Positions 1 to 8,262 of a DNA stretch of 64,000 bases are shown one piece after another. The DNA is from Halorientalis sp. IM1011. GTDB taxonomy: Archaea; Halobacteriota; Halobacteria; Halobacteriales; Haloarculaceae. Numbering within the stretch: the stretch's first letter is position 1; every line of letters begins with the position of its first letter. Under the pieces are notes generated by a model, which did no database searches, was not told where the DNA came from, and saw only the letters and a program-made list of their open reading frames with translations. The position numbers were made by a program, and so were the translations under genes. The DNA lies in assembly GCF_001989615.1 (NCBI RefSeq), contig NZ_CP019067.1:2666001-2730000 (forward strand), in the 5' to 3' direction.

Positions 1-129
1 TTCGGCGTCTTCGACGGCGGTGGCCGTGATGCGCTCGTCTTCCCGTTCGAGGAAGTCGACGGCCACGGCCGCGAGCTCTGGGTCGTCGTCGACGTGCAAG
101 ACCCGGATCGACGACGGGACATCGGCCAT
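1..129 (-). CDS. Response regulator receiver domain protein (partial, runs off the left edge)
   Basis: Only the first 43 codons are inside the window, read leftward from an ATG at 129. The product starts MADVPSSIRVLHVDDDP, the beta-1 strand and acidic triad (Asp 14-16) of a CheY-like receiver domain, which accepts phosphate from a histidine kinase. In haloarchaea this opening often heads a longer protein with PAS and kinase or HTH modules, but the rest is outside the window. A TATA-like stretch (gatattttc, minus strand) lies about 26 bp upstream of the ATG, so the transcript is probably leaderless. It diverges from cdc48. Confidence 0.75.
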   Translation of the reverse strand, partial: MADVPSSIRVLHVDDDPELAAVAVDFLEREDERITATAVEDAE

Positions 130-294
130 GTCTCATAGATATCTCAAAAACAGAAAATATCTTCCGGTTGGACGCTGGCGTGGGCTCCGCTCGAACTGCT
201 CGCGTAACCGACCGGCAACGAACCGACGAGTGGACCACCGGTAGCAAAAAGCATATCTCCCGGGGTACCCGAGTGTGCTACATCCCCACAGAGT
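130..294. promoter_or_regulatory. Divergent promoter region, response regulator / cdc48
   Basis: This 165-bp spacer holds an A/T-rich block on the left that suits the minus-strand gene. On the right, aaaaagcatatctc at about 246-259 could be the TATA box of cdc48. The sequence cggggtacccg just before the cdc48 start is nearly palindromic. No coding signal is seen. Confidence 0.4.
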
Positions 295-2523
295 ATGAAC
301 GAAGTTCAACTAGAGGTGGCGAAGGCGTACCCGAACGACTCGGGACGCGGTATCGCCCGCCTCGACCCCGACACGCTGTTGCATCTCAAGCTCTCGCCGG
401 GTGACATCATTGAGATCGAAGGGAGCGACACCACCGCGGCGAAGGTCTGGCGCGCCGACCGACAGGACTGGAACACCGACACCGTCCGCATCGACGGGTT
501 CACGCGCCAGAACGCCGACGTGGGCATCGGCGAGCGCGTCACCATCCGCAAAGCCGAGGCCGAGAAGGCAGACGAACTGGTGCTGGCTCCGCCCGAGGAG
601 GCATCCGTACAGTTCGGCTCGGACGCCGCCGGCATGGTCAAACGCCAGATCCTCAAGCGGCCGGTCGTCGAACGGGACATCGTGCCCGTCATGTCGAGCA
701 CGAACCACCCGTTCATGCGCTCGCCGGGCCAGGCCATCCCGCTGATCGCCGTCGAGACCGACCCCGAGGGCGTCGTCCTCATCACCGAGGACACCGACGT
801 GGAACTCCGCGAGGAGCCCATCTCCGGCTTCGAGAAGACCGGCGGCGGCATCACCTACGAGGACATCGGCGGCCTGCAAAACGAGATTCAGCGGGTCCGC
901 GAGATGGTCGAACTCCCGATGAAACACCCCCAGATATTCAAGAAACTGGGGATCGAGCCCCCGCAGGGGGTGTTGCTCCACGGGCCGCCCGGGACCGGGA
1001 AGACGCTGCTCGCCAAAGCGGTGGCCAACGAGACCTCCGCGAGTTTCTTCTCCATCGCCGGCCCGGAGATCATCTCGAAGTACTACGGCGAATCGGAGCA
1101 ACAGCTCAGGGAGATCTTCGAGGACGCGAGCGAGGAGGCGCCCTCGATCATCTTCATCGACGAACTGGACTCCATCGCGCCCAAGCGCGAGGACGTGACC
1201 GGCGAGGTCGAGCGCCGGGTCGTGGCCCAGCTGCTGACGATGATGGACGGCCTCGAATCCCGGGGCCAGGTCATCGTCATCGCGGCGACCAACCGCGTCG
1301 ATTCTGTCGATCCCGCACTGCGTCGGCCGGGCCGGTTCGACCGCGAGATCGAGATCGGCGTCCCGGACGAGGTGGGACGCGAGGAGATCCTCCAGATCCA
1401 CACCCGTGGGATGCCCCTCAGCGACGACGTGAACCTCTCGAAACTCGCCGAGGAGACCCACGGGTTCGTCGGCGCGGACATCGAGAGCCTCACGAAGGAG
1501 TCGGCGATGAAGGCCCTGCGGCGGTACCTCCCCGAGATCGACTTAGACGAGGAGGACATCCCGCCGAGCCTGATCGACCGGATGATCATCAAGCGCGACG
1601 ACTTCAAGGGTGCGCTCAACGAGGTCTCCCCGTCGGCGATGCGGGAGGTCCTCGTGGAACTCCCCAAGATAAACTGGGATCACGTCGGCGGGCTCAACGA
1701 CGCCAAAGAGCAGGTTCAGGAGGCCGTCGAGTGGCCGATGAACTCCCCCGAGAAGTTCGAGCGCATGGGCGTGACGCCCCCGTCGGGCGTCCTGCTGTAC
1801 GGCCCGCCGGGTACCGGCAAGACGCTGATGGCCAAGGCCGTCGCCAACGAGACGGACGCCAACTTCATCAGCGTGCGCGGGCCCCAGTTGCTTAGCAAGT
1901 GGGTCGGTGAATCGGAGAAGGCGATCCGGCAGACCTTCCGGAAGGCCCGGCAGGTCGCGCCGACGATCATCTTCTTCGACGAACTCGACTCGCTGGCCCC
2001 CGGTCGGGGTGGCGACGTCGGCTCGAACGTCTCCGAGCGCGTCGTCAACCAGTTGCTCACGGAACTCGACGGACTGGAGGAGATGGAGGACGTGATGGTC
2101 ATCGGCGCGACCAACCGGCCGGACATGATCGATCCGGCACTGATCCGGTCGGGGCGGTTCGACCGGCTGACCTACATCGGCGAACCCGACGTGGAGGGTC
2201 GCGAACAGATCCTCCGCATCCACACGCAGGACACGCCGCTGTCGGCGGACGTGAGCCTGCGCGAACTCGCCGAGATCTCCGAGGGCTACGTCGGCTCCGA
2301 TCTGGAGAGCATCTGCCGCGAGGCGGCCATCGAGGCGTTGCGCGAGGACGACGACGCCGAAGTCGTCGAGATGCGCCACTTCCGACAGGCGATGGAGGGC
2401 GTCCGGCCGACCGTCGACGAGGACATCCGCGACTACTTCCAGCAGATGGAAGACGAGTTCAAGGGCGGGGCCAAGCCCCAGCGCAAAGGCGGTCGCGGCG
2501 GCGGCCGCATCGGCTTCCAGTAA
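295..2523 (+). CDS. cdc48: AAA+ ATPase Cdc48 (VCP/p97 homologue)
   Basis: This 742-residue protein is an archaeal Cdc48, a hexameric unfoldase that extracts and unfolds proteins, often for proteasomal degradation. Residues 1-190 form the Cdc48 N-domain (double-psi barrel plus second subdomain). Two AAA modules follow. D1 has a Walker A GPPGTGKT at 230-237 and Walker [11 protein letters not shown]2 has a second GPPGTGKT near residue 503 and IIFFDELDS. Arginine-finger segments (RRPGRFDRE and RSGRFDR) are present in both. The C-terminus ends in a Gly/Arg-rich tail ([11 protein letters not shown]) and does not show a hydrophobic-Tyr-X proteasome-docking end, so direct docking on the 20S particle by that motif is not evident. 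Length is normal for the family. A T-run follows the stop codon. Confidence 0.97.
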   Translation: MNEVQLEVAKAYPNDSGRGIARLDPDTLLHLKLSPGDIIEIEGSDTTAAKVWRADRQDWNTDTVRIDGFTRQNADVGIGERVTIRKAEAEKADELVLAPPEEASVQFGSDAAGMVKRQILKRPVVERDIVPVMSSTNHPFMRSPGQAIPLIAVETDPEGVVLITEDTDVELREEPISGFEKTGGGITYEDIGGLQNEIQRVREMVELPMKHPQIFKKLGIEPPQGVLLHGPPGTGKTLLAKAVANETSASFFSIAGPEIISKYYGESEQQLREIFEDASEEAPSIIFIDELDSIAPKREDVTGEVERRVVAQLLTMMDGLESRGQVIVIAATNRVDSVDPALRRPGRFDREIEIGVPDEVGREEILQIHTRGMPLSDDVNLSKLAEETHGFVGADIESLTKESAMKALRRYLPEIDLDEEDIPPSLIDRMIIKRDDFKGALNEVSPSAMREVLVELPKINWDHVGGLNDAKEQVQEAVEWPMNSPEKFERMGVTPPSGVLLYGPPGTGKTLMAKAVANETDANFISVRGPQLLSKWVGESEKAIRQTFRKARQVAPTIIFFDELDSLAPGRGGDVGSNVSERVVNQLLTELDGLEEMEDVMVIGATNRPDMIDPALIRSGRFDRLTYIGEPDVEGREQILRIHTQDTPLSADVSLRELAEISEGYVGSDLESICREAAIEALREDDDAEVVEMRHFRQAMEGVRPTVDEDIRDYFQQMEDEFKGGAKPQRKGGRGGGRIGFQ

Positions 2524-2537
2524 CGACCGACGATCCG

Positions 2538-2543
2538 TTTTTT
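2538..2543 (+). terminator. T-run terminator after cdc48
   Basis: Six consecutive T (2538-2543) begin 15 bases after the cdc48 stop codon, in an otherwise GC-rich spacer. Archaeal RNA polymerase stops at such T-tracts without needing a hairpin, so this is a plausible terminator. Confidence 0.45.
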
Positions 2544-2626
2544 CTTCCTGACGCCCGTCCACAGCCGAACCGACTCCCGAGTCACAGCTCCGCCCTCCGT
2601 CCATCGGGACCGAACGTCCGTACACG

Positions 2627-2731
2627 ACGTCAGCGAGTTACGCCCCCTGTCGCAACTGCGAGGAGGGGACGCTGGTATGGGAGGAGGAGGCTGGCGAGTC
2701 GCGCTGTCGGTGCTGTGGCGTAACGGCCTGA
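2627..2731 (+). pseudogene. Possible small zinc-ribbon protein lacking a standard start codon
   Basis: The frame ending at the TGA at 2729-2731 encodes YAPCRNCEEGTLVW followed by GESRCRCCGVTA, two CxxC pairs that would bind one zinc ion. It resembles the very small zinc-finger proteins common in haloarchaea. The frame is open back to 2552, but no ATG, GTG or TTG occurs upstream. The natural start position is ACG at 2627 (the segment reads ACG-Ser-Ala-Ser-Tyr). It is therefore either a decayed gene with a mutated start or a gene using an unusual start. The rest of the 387-bp gap between cdc48 and the next gene shows no coding signal. Confidence 0.4.
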
Positions 2732-2910
2732 CGACCCGGTTCTGACCGTCCGCGAACAGTTGTCGACCGAACCTCGGGCATCCCGGTCGCCTTTCGCGAC
2801 CGTTTCTCGGTGTCGCACGGAGATACGAAGCGATGCGTCCGCGACCGGCCCCGGTTTCGAACTCGGAAACCGGTGGTGGAACTAAAACCCCGGGCTGTTA
2901 CTCAGTTCGC

Positions 2911-3309
2911 ATGGTGCTGGAGGTATACGCCGAGTCCGAGGCGTACACGCTGGGCTGGGACCCGGAACTGGAGGCCGTCGTCCTCGAGTGGCAGACCACG
3001 CCGGACGGCGAGTCGTTCCGAGCGGGTCAGGAGGCGCTCCTCTCGCTCGTCGAGGAGCGAACGGCGACGAAGATTCTCGCGGATTGTCGCGCGTTCGAAT
3101 CCTTTCCGGACGAGACGGAGTGGCTGCGCGAAGACTGGTCGCCCCGGTTCCTGGCGACGAACGTCGAGTACGGTGCGTACATCTATCCGGAAGACCGCGT
3201 CGCGCAGTTCGAACTCGACAGAATGGGCCGGATCGACTCGGACATCCCGCTGGAGCAACTGTTCGCCGAGGACCTGCCGGAAGCGCGGGCCTGGCTCCGT
3301 GCGAAGTGA
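2911..3309 (+). CDS. STAS/SpoIIAA-like domain protein
   Basis: This 132-residue acidic protein starts MVLEVYAESEAYTLGW. The pattern is a short beta-rich start, a helix with a LLSLVEERTATKILAD segment, then FESFPDETEWLREDW and a C-terminal helix. It resembles the SpoIIAA/STAS-like folds found as single-domain proteins in bacteria and haloarchaea, usually of unknown role. The ATG at 2911 was chosen because an earlier in-frame ATG adds an unlikely basic, low-complexity head. Also, an A-rich TATA-like box (actaaaacc) lies about 26 bp upstream of 2911, consistent with a leaderless transcript. No catalytic residues are evident, and the partner is unknown. Confidence 0.7.
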   Translation: MVLEVYAESEAYTLGWDPELEAVVLEWQTTPDGESFRAGQEALLSLVEERTATKILADCRAFESFPDETEWLREDWSPRFLATNVEYGAYIYPEDRVAQFELDRMGRIDSDIPLEQLFAEDLPEARAWLRAK

Positions 3310-3447
3310 CCTCGGTAACTTCTCCGGCCGAGCGGCCGCTAAGGGACGACCGACGGATCGAGGAAAACCCGACGCGACCGGGTGTGAGCACTACCGATAG
3401 CGACGAGGGTCGGATGCGGTAAACGAGCTGCCACGGCGAACGCTGGC

Positions 3448-4590
3448 CTACAGCTCGCCGAGTTTCCGGAGGAGCTGCCCGCGGTACTCCTCGTCGGCCC
3501 GCACGTCTTTCAGTTCGAGGACGTTGCGTTCGAGTTTGTCCAGTGCGACGTTGAACGACTGTTCCGCGCCGTAGCCCTCGCCGGAGCCGGCGATCTGGCC
3601 CTCGGTGGTGCGCAGGCGGATCTGACACTGGAGCAGCGGCGTGCCCCGCAGTTTCTCCTTGTGTTCGTGGAAGCGGACGTGGGCGTGCCGGACCTGCATG
3701 TCGCTGTACTTGTCGACGACGGCCTCGATGTCCTCGCGGACGGTGTCCCGGGAGAGCGCCTCGAGGAGCTTGATGTTCGTGATCTGAACGTCCATGTGCT
3801 CCTCCTCGGTGTAGGTCAGCGCCCGCAAGACGTCGGTCTTGGTGAGGATGCCGACCACCTGGCTGTCGTCGTCTTCGGGGGTGACGACCAGGCCGTTGTA
3901 GTCGTTTTCGATCATCCGGGTGACGGCCGACCGGACCGACTCGGCGGTCTCGGTCGTGGACACGGGGCTAGACATCACGTCGTACACCGGGATGTCGAGG
4001 ATGCGGTCGTTGCCCCCGGCGCGCTCGCCGCGAGTGGTCTTGTCCATGTCCCGGACGACCACGTCGACGATGTCGTGGGTGGTGAGCATCCCCGAGAGCA
4101 GGCCGTCCTCGTCGAGGACGGGTACCCGCGAGATGCCGTGCTCGCGCAGGAGGTTGATCGCCTGCCCGATGCGGGTGTCCTCGCCCACCGTGACGACGTT
4201 CTCGGTGTAGATGTCGCCGACGGTCAGCGCGTCGAGGTGTTCGAGGACGGCTTCGAGGATCGAGTTGGTCGTGACGATTCCCCACAGCCGGCCGGCCTCG
4301 AAGACGGGGGCGATCTTCGTGCCCCCTTCGACGAGGACGCGCGCGACCTCGCGCACGTCGTCGGTCCGTTCGACCTTCGGGGCCGACACCACGAGGGACT
4401 CGGCTTTGGCGTCGTCCTGCACGTGGGACTGGAGGAGCTGTTTCCGGCCGATCACACCCTCGTAGTCCCCGTCGTCGGTGACGATGATGCCCCGCGGGTT
4501 CTTGCGCTCGAAGATGGAGCGGACCTTCGCCAGCCGCTCGGTAGCGTCGACTTCGATATAATCGCTGGTCGCGATATCAGCAATATCCAT
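3448..4590 (-). CDS. Four-CBS-domain protein with C-terminal HPF-like ribosome-hibernation domain
   Basis: The protein has 380 residues. Residues 1-265 hold four CBS repeats, seen as recurring units such as SDYIEVDATERLAKVRSIF, NVVTVGEDTRIGQAINLL and MSSPVSTTETAESVRSAV, each ending in a GIVT or GILTKTD-type strand. CBS pairs bind adenine nucleotides. Residues from about 266 to 380 (starting MDVQITNIKLLEALSRDTV) have the beta-alpha-beta-beta-beta-alpha layout of the S30AE/HPF family, which sits in the small-subunit decoding centre and keeps ribosomes inactive. The combination suggests that ribosome inactivation is gated by cellular AMP/ATP or a related nucleotide. It is a single gene on the minus strand; gattatac lies immediately before the ATG. 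The CBS assignment is secure; the HPF-like fold is inferred from pattern. Confidence 0.88.
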   Translation of the reverse strand: MDIADIATSDYIEVDATERLAKVRSIFERKNPRGIIVTDDGDYEGVIGRKQLLQSHVQDDAKAESLVVSAPKVERTDDVREVARVLVEGGTKIAPVFEAGRLWGIVTTNSILEAVLEHLDALTVGDIYTENVVTVGEDTRIGQAINLLREHGISRVPVLDEDGLLSGMLTTHDIVDVVVRDMDKTTRGERAGGNDRILDIPVYDVMSSPVSTTETAESVRSAVTRMIENDYNGLVVTPEDDDSQVVGILTKTDVLRALTYTEEEHMDVQITNIKLLEALSRDTVREDIEAVVDKYSDMQVRHAHVRFHEHKEKLRGTPLLQCQIRLRTTEGQIAGSGEGYGAEQSFNVALDKLERNVLELKDVRADEEYRGQLLRKLGEL

Positions 4591-4881
4591 CGTATAATCC
4601 CGTGTTTGCTTGACTGCCTGGGGTAATCAAACTTAGCGGTGGTTCCCCCCGACTGGCGACCGGCGACAGTGATATGCGTGTCGCACCTGTCGGCCCGGTT
4701 GCGGTCTCTACTGACCCGGTATCGACACGTTCACGTACGCCCCCGACACCACACCGAACGTCCCCGCTCCGCAGGGTCGTGTGTCTCTATATCAGTATAA
4801 GGCGTCCAATGTGGTATTATATCGATTAGAGGAACGCTTTAGGAGCGCGATTCACGATTTTTCGGTGGGAGGGGACCCACC
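4591..4881. promoter_or_regulatory. Divergent intergenic promoter region with TATA-like boxes
   Basis: The spacer is 291 bp. For the rightward gene, ctatatcagtataagg at about 4787-4802 and ggtattatatcg at 4811-4822 are strong TATA-like stretches in a GC-rich background. The last 18 bases form a hairpin abutting the start codon, listed separately. No small gene is supported here. Confidence 0.45.
4864..4881 (+). promoter_or_regulatory. Hairpin with the ribosome-binding site in its loop
   Basis: GGTGGG (4864-4869) pairs perfectly with CCCACC (4876-4881), leaving AGGGGA as a six-base loop. The ATG starts at the very next base (4882). The purine-rich loop is the only Shine-Dalgarno-like sequence. 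In the RNA the site would be displayed in, or hidden by, a small stem touching the start codon. Confidence 0.5.
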
Positions 4882-5367
4882 ATGAACAACGAAATACGAC
4901 TCGAACTCTACGTGCGGACGCTCTCTCCACCGGGTGCACGCACGCGACAGGAGCAGGTGATCGAGCGCCTCCAGCGCCTCGAAGACGAGGGACACATCGC
5001 CGATTTCTACGTGAAAGTCTGGGGCCGCCAGATCGATCCGACGACGAAGGCCGCCGACACGGATCAGGGACAGTTCATCCTCAACCGGATCGCCGAGTTC
5101 AAGCAGTGGGCGCTGGCCGACAACACCACCCTCGAATCGTTCTATCAGACCCACGAGCAGTCCTCGTCGATCACCGGACGGGACCACACCACCATCGTCC
5201 TGCCGAAGATGGGCCTGGCCGAGTACCACGGGAGCGAACTCGAACAGGTCACGCCCTGCACCGAGGGAGACGACGTGATCAGCGTCGTCAACCACCTCGA
5301 CGACCTCGAACGCCGACTGGCCGACCAGCCGACGGCCAGCGCGGCCGCACCGGTCGCCGAGGAGTAA
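4882..5367 (+). CDS. Conserved haloarchaeal protein, function unknown (161 aa)
   Basis: The product starts MNNEIRLELYVRTLSPPGARTRQ and contains IERLQRLEDEGHIADFYVKVWG, then a helical middle and a C-terminal segment with GDDVISVVNHLDDLERRLADQ. It is soluble and acidic, and I recognise the type only as an uncharacterised haloarchaeal family. No catalytic motif is seen. One Cys-containing segment (VTPCTEGDD) is present. The gene stands alone, with TATA-like boxes about 60-95 bp upstream and a hairpin touching its start codon, which hints at control at the level of translation. Confidence 0.75.
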   Translation: MNNEIRLELYVRTLSPPGARTRQEQVIERLQRLEDEGHIADFYVKVWGRQIDPTTKAADTDQGQFILNRIAEFKQWALADNTTLESFYQTHEQSSSITGRDHTTIVLPKMGLAEYHGSELEQVTPCTEGDDVISVVNHLDDLERRLADQPTASAAAPVAEE

Positions 5368-5418
5368 CCGGGTACTTCTCTTTGGCCGCAATCGATCCCA
5401 GCGACAGCGTCGGCCGTC

Positions 5419-6993
5419 CTACCGATCCACCGTCGTCAGGAACTCGAAACGCGCCCCACCGGCAGACTCGCGGTGCTCGTCTGCCGAACCCCCACTCGCT
5501 TCGCTCGCGGGGACGCCGTCGTAGTCGCCGGTGAGTCTCACGTCCCAGCCGTGTGCCGCGGCGATCTGTTCGACGATGGCGAGGCCGACCCCGCTCCCGT
5601 CGGCACCTGAGTGGCCGAACTCGAACACCGAGTCCCGCTCTGCTTCCGGGATGCCCGGTCCGTCGTCGGCGACGACGAAGCCGCCGGGGACGGCCGCGAC
5701 CTGGACCGTCACGTCCGGACCGCCGTGTTCGATCGAATTTCGGAAGAGGTTCTCGAGCAACTGCTGGAGTCGGCTCGGCTCACAGGCCACCACGAGGTCC
5801 TCGTCGACGTCGAGCGACGCGTCGCCGGTCCGAACGTTGTCCCACGCTTCCCGGGCGATCGACGCCATCTCGACCTCCGTCGTCTCCTCGACGGTCTCGC
5901 CGACGCGCGTCATCGTCAACACGTCGTCGATAAGCGTCTCCATGCGCTCGTGGGCCCGTTCGAGCGCGGCCACGTGTTCGTTCTCGCCGGCGAGGTCCCG
6001 TTCGAGGAGTTCGGTTCGCTGGATCGCCACGCCCAGCGGGTTCCGGAGGTCGTGTGAGAGGATCGTCGCGAACTGTTCGAGGCGCTCGTTCTGCCTGAGG
6101 AGTCGTTCCCGGGCGAGTTTCCGCTCCAGCGCCGAGCCGATCCACCGCCCCATGATCTCGACCAGCGTCACCTCCCACTCCGAGAACGGCTCCGTCCGCG
6201 CGTCCGTGTCGTAGAAACAGAAGGTGCCGTACACGTCACCGTCGACCACGACTGGCGTCCCCATGTAACAGCTGATGCCCCACTGCGTGAACCCCTCCTT
6301 CTCGGTCAGCTCCGGGTGGTCCCTGGCGATATCGCCCGCGACGAGTCGCTGCTCGTCCAGCACGACCCGCTCACAGTTCGTCACCTCCAGATCGACCACG
6401 TCGCCCGCTTCGACCGTCCCCTCTGGTGCCCGGACGACCTCGAAGACGTACTCGTCGTCCCGGACCCGCGAGAGCGTCCCCATCTGGATACCGAGCTCCC
6501 GGCACGCGATCTCCAGTAACCCCTCGACGCGATCCTCGAACGACCGGGCCTGATCCGAGATGACCTCGTAGGTCTCCCGGAGCACCGTCTCCCGATTCCG
6601 AAGTTCCTCGCGCTGTCGGTGCCGTTCCGTCACGTCCCGGAAGTACAGCGACAGTCCCGACTCGGAGGGGTAGGCGTGGATGTCGAACCACGCGTCGAGC
6701 GGTTCGTACTCCGCCTCGAACGAGCGCGGCGATTGCGTCGCCATCGCTTCCCGGTAAGTCTCCTCGAACCGCGTCCCCGCGAGGTCCGGAATCGCTTCCC
6801 AGACCACCCGTCCCTGTAGCTCCTCGACCGATGCGTCCTCGTCCATGGCGGTACAGACGATGTCTCTCGCCTGCTCGTTCAGATAGGTGAACCGCCACTC
6901 GTCGTCCAGCCCGATGAACGCGTCCGTCATCCGGTCCAGCAGGTCCCCGACGCTCTCGGCGTTGAACGGCGACGCATCGTCACCCGTGTCCAT
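5419..6993 (-). CDS. PAS-GAF sensor histidine kinase
   Basis: The 524-residue protein has a PAS domain at about residues 10-125 (start SVGDLLDRMTDAFIGLDDEW). A GAF domain follows at about 150-300, with NCERVVLDEQRLVAGDI and CYMGTPVVVDGDVYGTFCFY. The kinase core carries an H-box ILSHDLRNPLGVA with the phosphorylated His, an N-box LFRNSIEHGG and G-boxes DDGPGIPEAER and GSGVGLAIV. No membrane segment is seen, so it senses a cytoplasmic signal. The ATG at 6993 was preferred over one at 7110 because the added 39 residues do not look like part of a PAS protein. No response regulator is adjacent. It is divergent from the HNH nuclease gene. Confidence 0.9.
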   Translation of the reverse strand: MDTGDDASPFNAESVGDLLDRMTDAFIGLDDEWRFTYLNEQARDIVCTAMDEDASVEELQGRVVWEAIPDLAGTRFEETYREAMATQSPRSFEAEYEPLDAWFDIHAYPSESGLSLYFRDVTERHRQREELRNRETVLRETYEVISDQARSFEDRVEGLLEIACRELGIQMGTLSRVRDDEYVFEVVRAPEGTVEAGDVVDLEVTNCERVVLDEQRLVAGDIARDHPELTEKEGFTQWGISCYMGTPVVVDGDVYGTFCFYDTDARTEPFSEWEVTLVEIMGRWIGSALERKLARERLLRQNERLEQFATILSHDLRNPLGVAIQRTELLERDLAGENEHVAALERAHERMETLIDDVLTMTRVGETVEETTEVEMASIAREAWDNVRTGDASLDVDEDLVVACEPSRLQQLLENLFRNSIEHGGPDVTVQVAAVPGGFVVADDGPGIPEAERDSVFEFGHSGADGSGVGLAIVEQIAAAHGWDVRLTGDYDGVPASEASGGSADEHRESAGGARFEFLTTVDR

Positions 6994-7174
6994 TCTCGAC
7001 CGCTCTAGGTCGGGGCCGTCCAAAAGGGTTCGCGCCGCCTCGACTGTCGACAGTTTCACACTCCGAACGTTCAAGTACTGGAACAGGACGATTCCCGACT
7101 CGTGCCTCACCGCTTGCGACCGACCGAGGCGGTCTTCGAACCCGCTGTGTCACGTACATACGCGACCGCGACCG

Positions 7175-7963
7175 ATGTGTAGACCGTATCGTGACGCCGA
7201 ATTCCTCCGGACGCAGTACCCAATGGAGGGAAAGTCGTCGACCGAAATCGCCGACCTGTGCGGTACGTCGCCGAGTACGATCCGCCGGTGGCTGGACCGC
7301 CACGGGATCGACGACGACCGTCGGTATCAGGATCGGGAGTGGCTGTACGAGCAGTACGTCGAGAACCGCCGCGATCAGCAGGCGATCGCTCACGAGTGCG
7401 ACGTTTCTACGACGACCATCTGCCACTGGCTCGCCAGACTCGACATAACGGACGGTGAGTCGCTGGCCACTGGCGAGTGTGCGACCTGCGGTGATTCGTT
7501 CCGCTACTATCCGTCAGTCAGGGACGGGCAGTTCTGTTCGAACACCTGTGCCGGGAAACCGCGACGGCGGCAGGTCGAAATCGAGTGTCCCGGCTGTGGC
7601 GAGACGTTCGAACGGCGGCAGTCGCTGGATACCGAGTACTGTTCGATGGCGTGTTGGGGGGAGGAGAACAACATCGATGTTGGGGGCGGTGTTTCGACGC
7701 ACTATCGAGACGGCTGGTATCGACAACGGCGACGGGCACTCGAACGCGACGACTACCGCTGTACGACCTGTGGGATTACGAACGACGAACACGAAGCGCG
7801 GTTCGGCTTCGGGCTTGACGTTCACCATATCGTCCCGCTACGACTGTTCGTCAAGTGGGAGCAACCCGTACGCGACGCACACTCGCTCAGAAATCTGACA
7901 ACTGTCTGTAGAACACACCATCCTGATGCAGTCGGCAAGACGGTCGATGACGACTGTATCTGA
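7175..7963 (+). CDS. HNH endonuclease with N-terminal HTH units and Cys-rich zinc modules
   Basis: This is a 262-residue protein. Residues 1-90 contain two helix-turn-helix-like units (SSTEIADLCGTSPSTIRRWL and DQQAIAHECDVSTTTICHWL). Residues 95-165 carry two zinc-binding modules (ECATCGDSF...FCSNTC and ECPGCGETF...YCSMAC). The C-terminal third is an HNH nuclease domain: CTTCG, then DVHHIVPLRLF and later CRTHH. It cuts DNA, presumably at sites recognised by the HTH part. The layout is that of homing-type or stand-alone HNH proteins. The ATG at 7175 gives the cleanest domain start; the longer frame would run antisense into the kinase gene. No methylase or intron is next to it. Confidence 0.82.
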   Translation: MCRPYRDAEFLRTQYPMEGKSSTEIADLCGTSPSTIRRWLDRHGIDDDRRYQDREWLYEQYVENRRDQQAIAHECDVSTTTICHWLARLDITDGESLATGECATCGDSFRYYPSVRDGQFCSNTCAGKPRRRQVEIECPGCGETFERRQSLDTEYCSMACWGEENNIDVGGGVSTHYRDGWYRQRRRALERDDYRCTTCGITNDEHEARFGFGLDVHHIVPLRLFVKWEQPVRDAHSLRNLTTVCRTHHPDAVGKTVDDDCI

Positions 7964-8005
7964 CAGTGAAGCCACTCCCGAAACAACTCATGTAAGAATT
8001 TTAAT

Positions 8006-8079
8006 GGGTTCGGACGGATTTGAACCGTCGGCCTCCTCCATGTCAAGGAGGTGTCGTAACCGATCTAGACCACGAACCC
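8006..8079 (-). tRNA. tRNA-Val (anticodon GAC)
   Basis: Read on the minus strand, the 74-nt sequence folds as a complete cloverleaf. The acceptor stem is GGGTTCG paired with CGAACCC, and the D-arm contains GGTTACGAC. The anticodon stem is CCTCC/GGAGG with loop TTGACAT (anticodon GAC). The T-arm is GACGG-TTCAAAT-CCGTC. The anticodon decodes GUC/GUU valine codons. No intron is present and CCA is not encoded. Confidence 0.96.
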
Positions 8080-8217
8080 GTGCTGCCTCCATCACCTCGT
8101 AATCCGCAGTGGTAATTGAAGGTTTCGGATTGGAGAAGGCCGTCCCGTCCGGCATTCGTGCTCGTTTCACACGCGCCGTCGCCGACAGCCGTGGACCCGA
8201 CATGCTTAAGGCGATGA

Positions 8218-8247
8218 ACGTATTTGTACATTGCAACGCGAATACGT
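8218..8247 (+). promoter_or_regulatory. trp operon promoter with inverted repeat
   Basis: ACGTATT (8218-8224) and AATACGT (8241-8247) form a perfect 7-bp inverted repeat with a 16-bp spacer. It overlaps the TATA-like gtatttgta and ends 15 bp before the trpD start codon. The position suits an operator for repression of trpDFEG. The regulator is unknown. Confidence 0.5.
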
Positions 8248-8262
8248 CCATTGGTGTCCACA

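Noticed and set aside
310-2625. Long minus-strand frames opposite cdc48
   Set aside because: Composition and lack of domains mark them as shadows of the cdc48 reading frame.
5419-7110. A longer start for the histidine kinase at 7110
   Set aside because: The extra 39 residues do not fit before a PAS domain, and the ATG at 6993 yields a typical haloarchaeal start.
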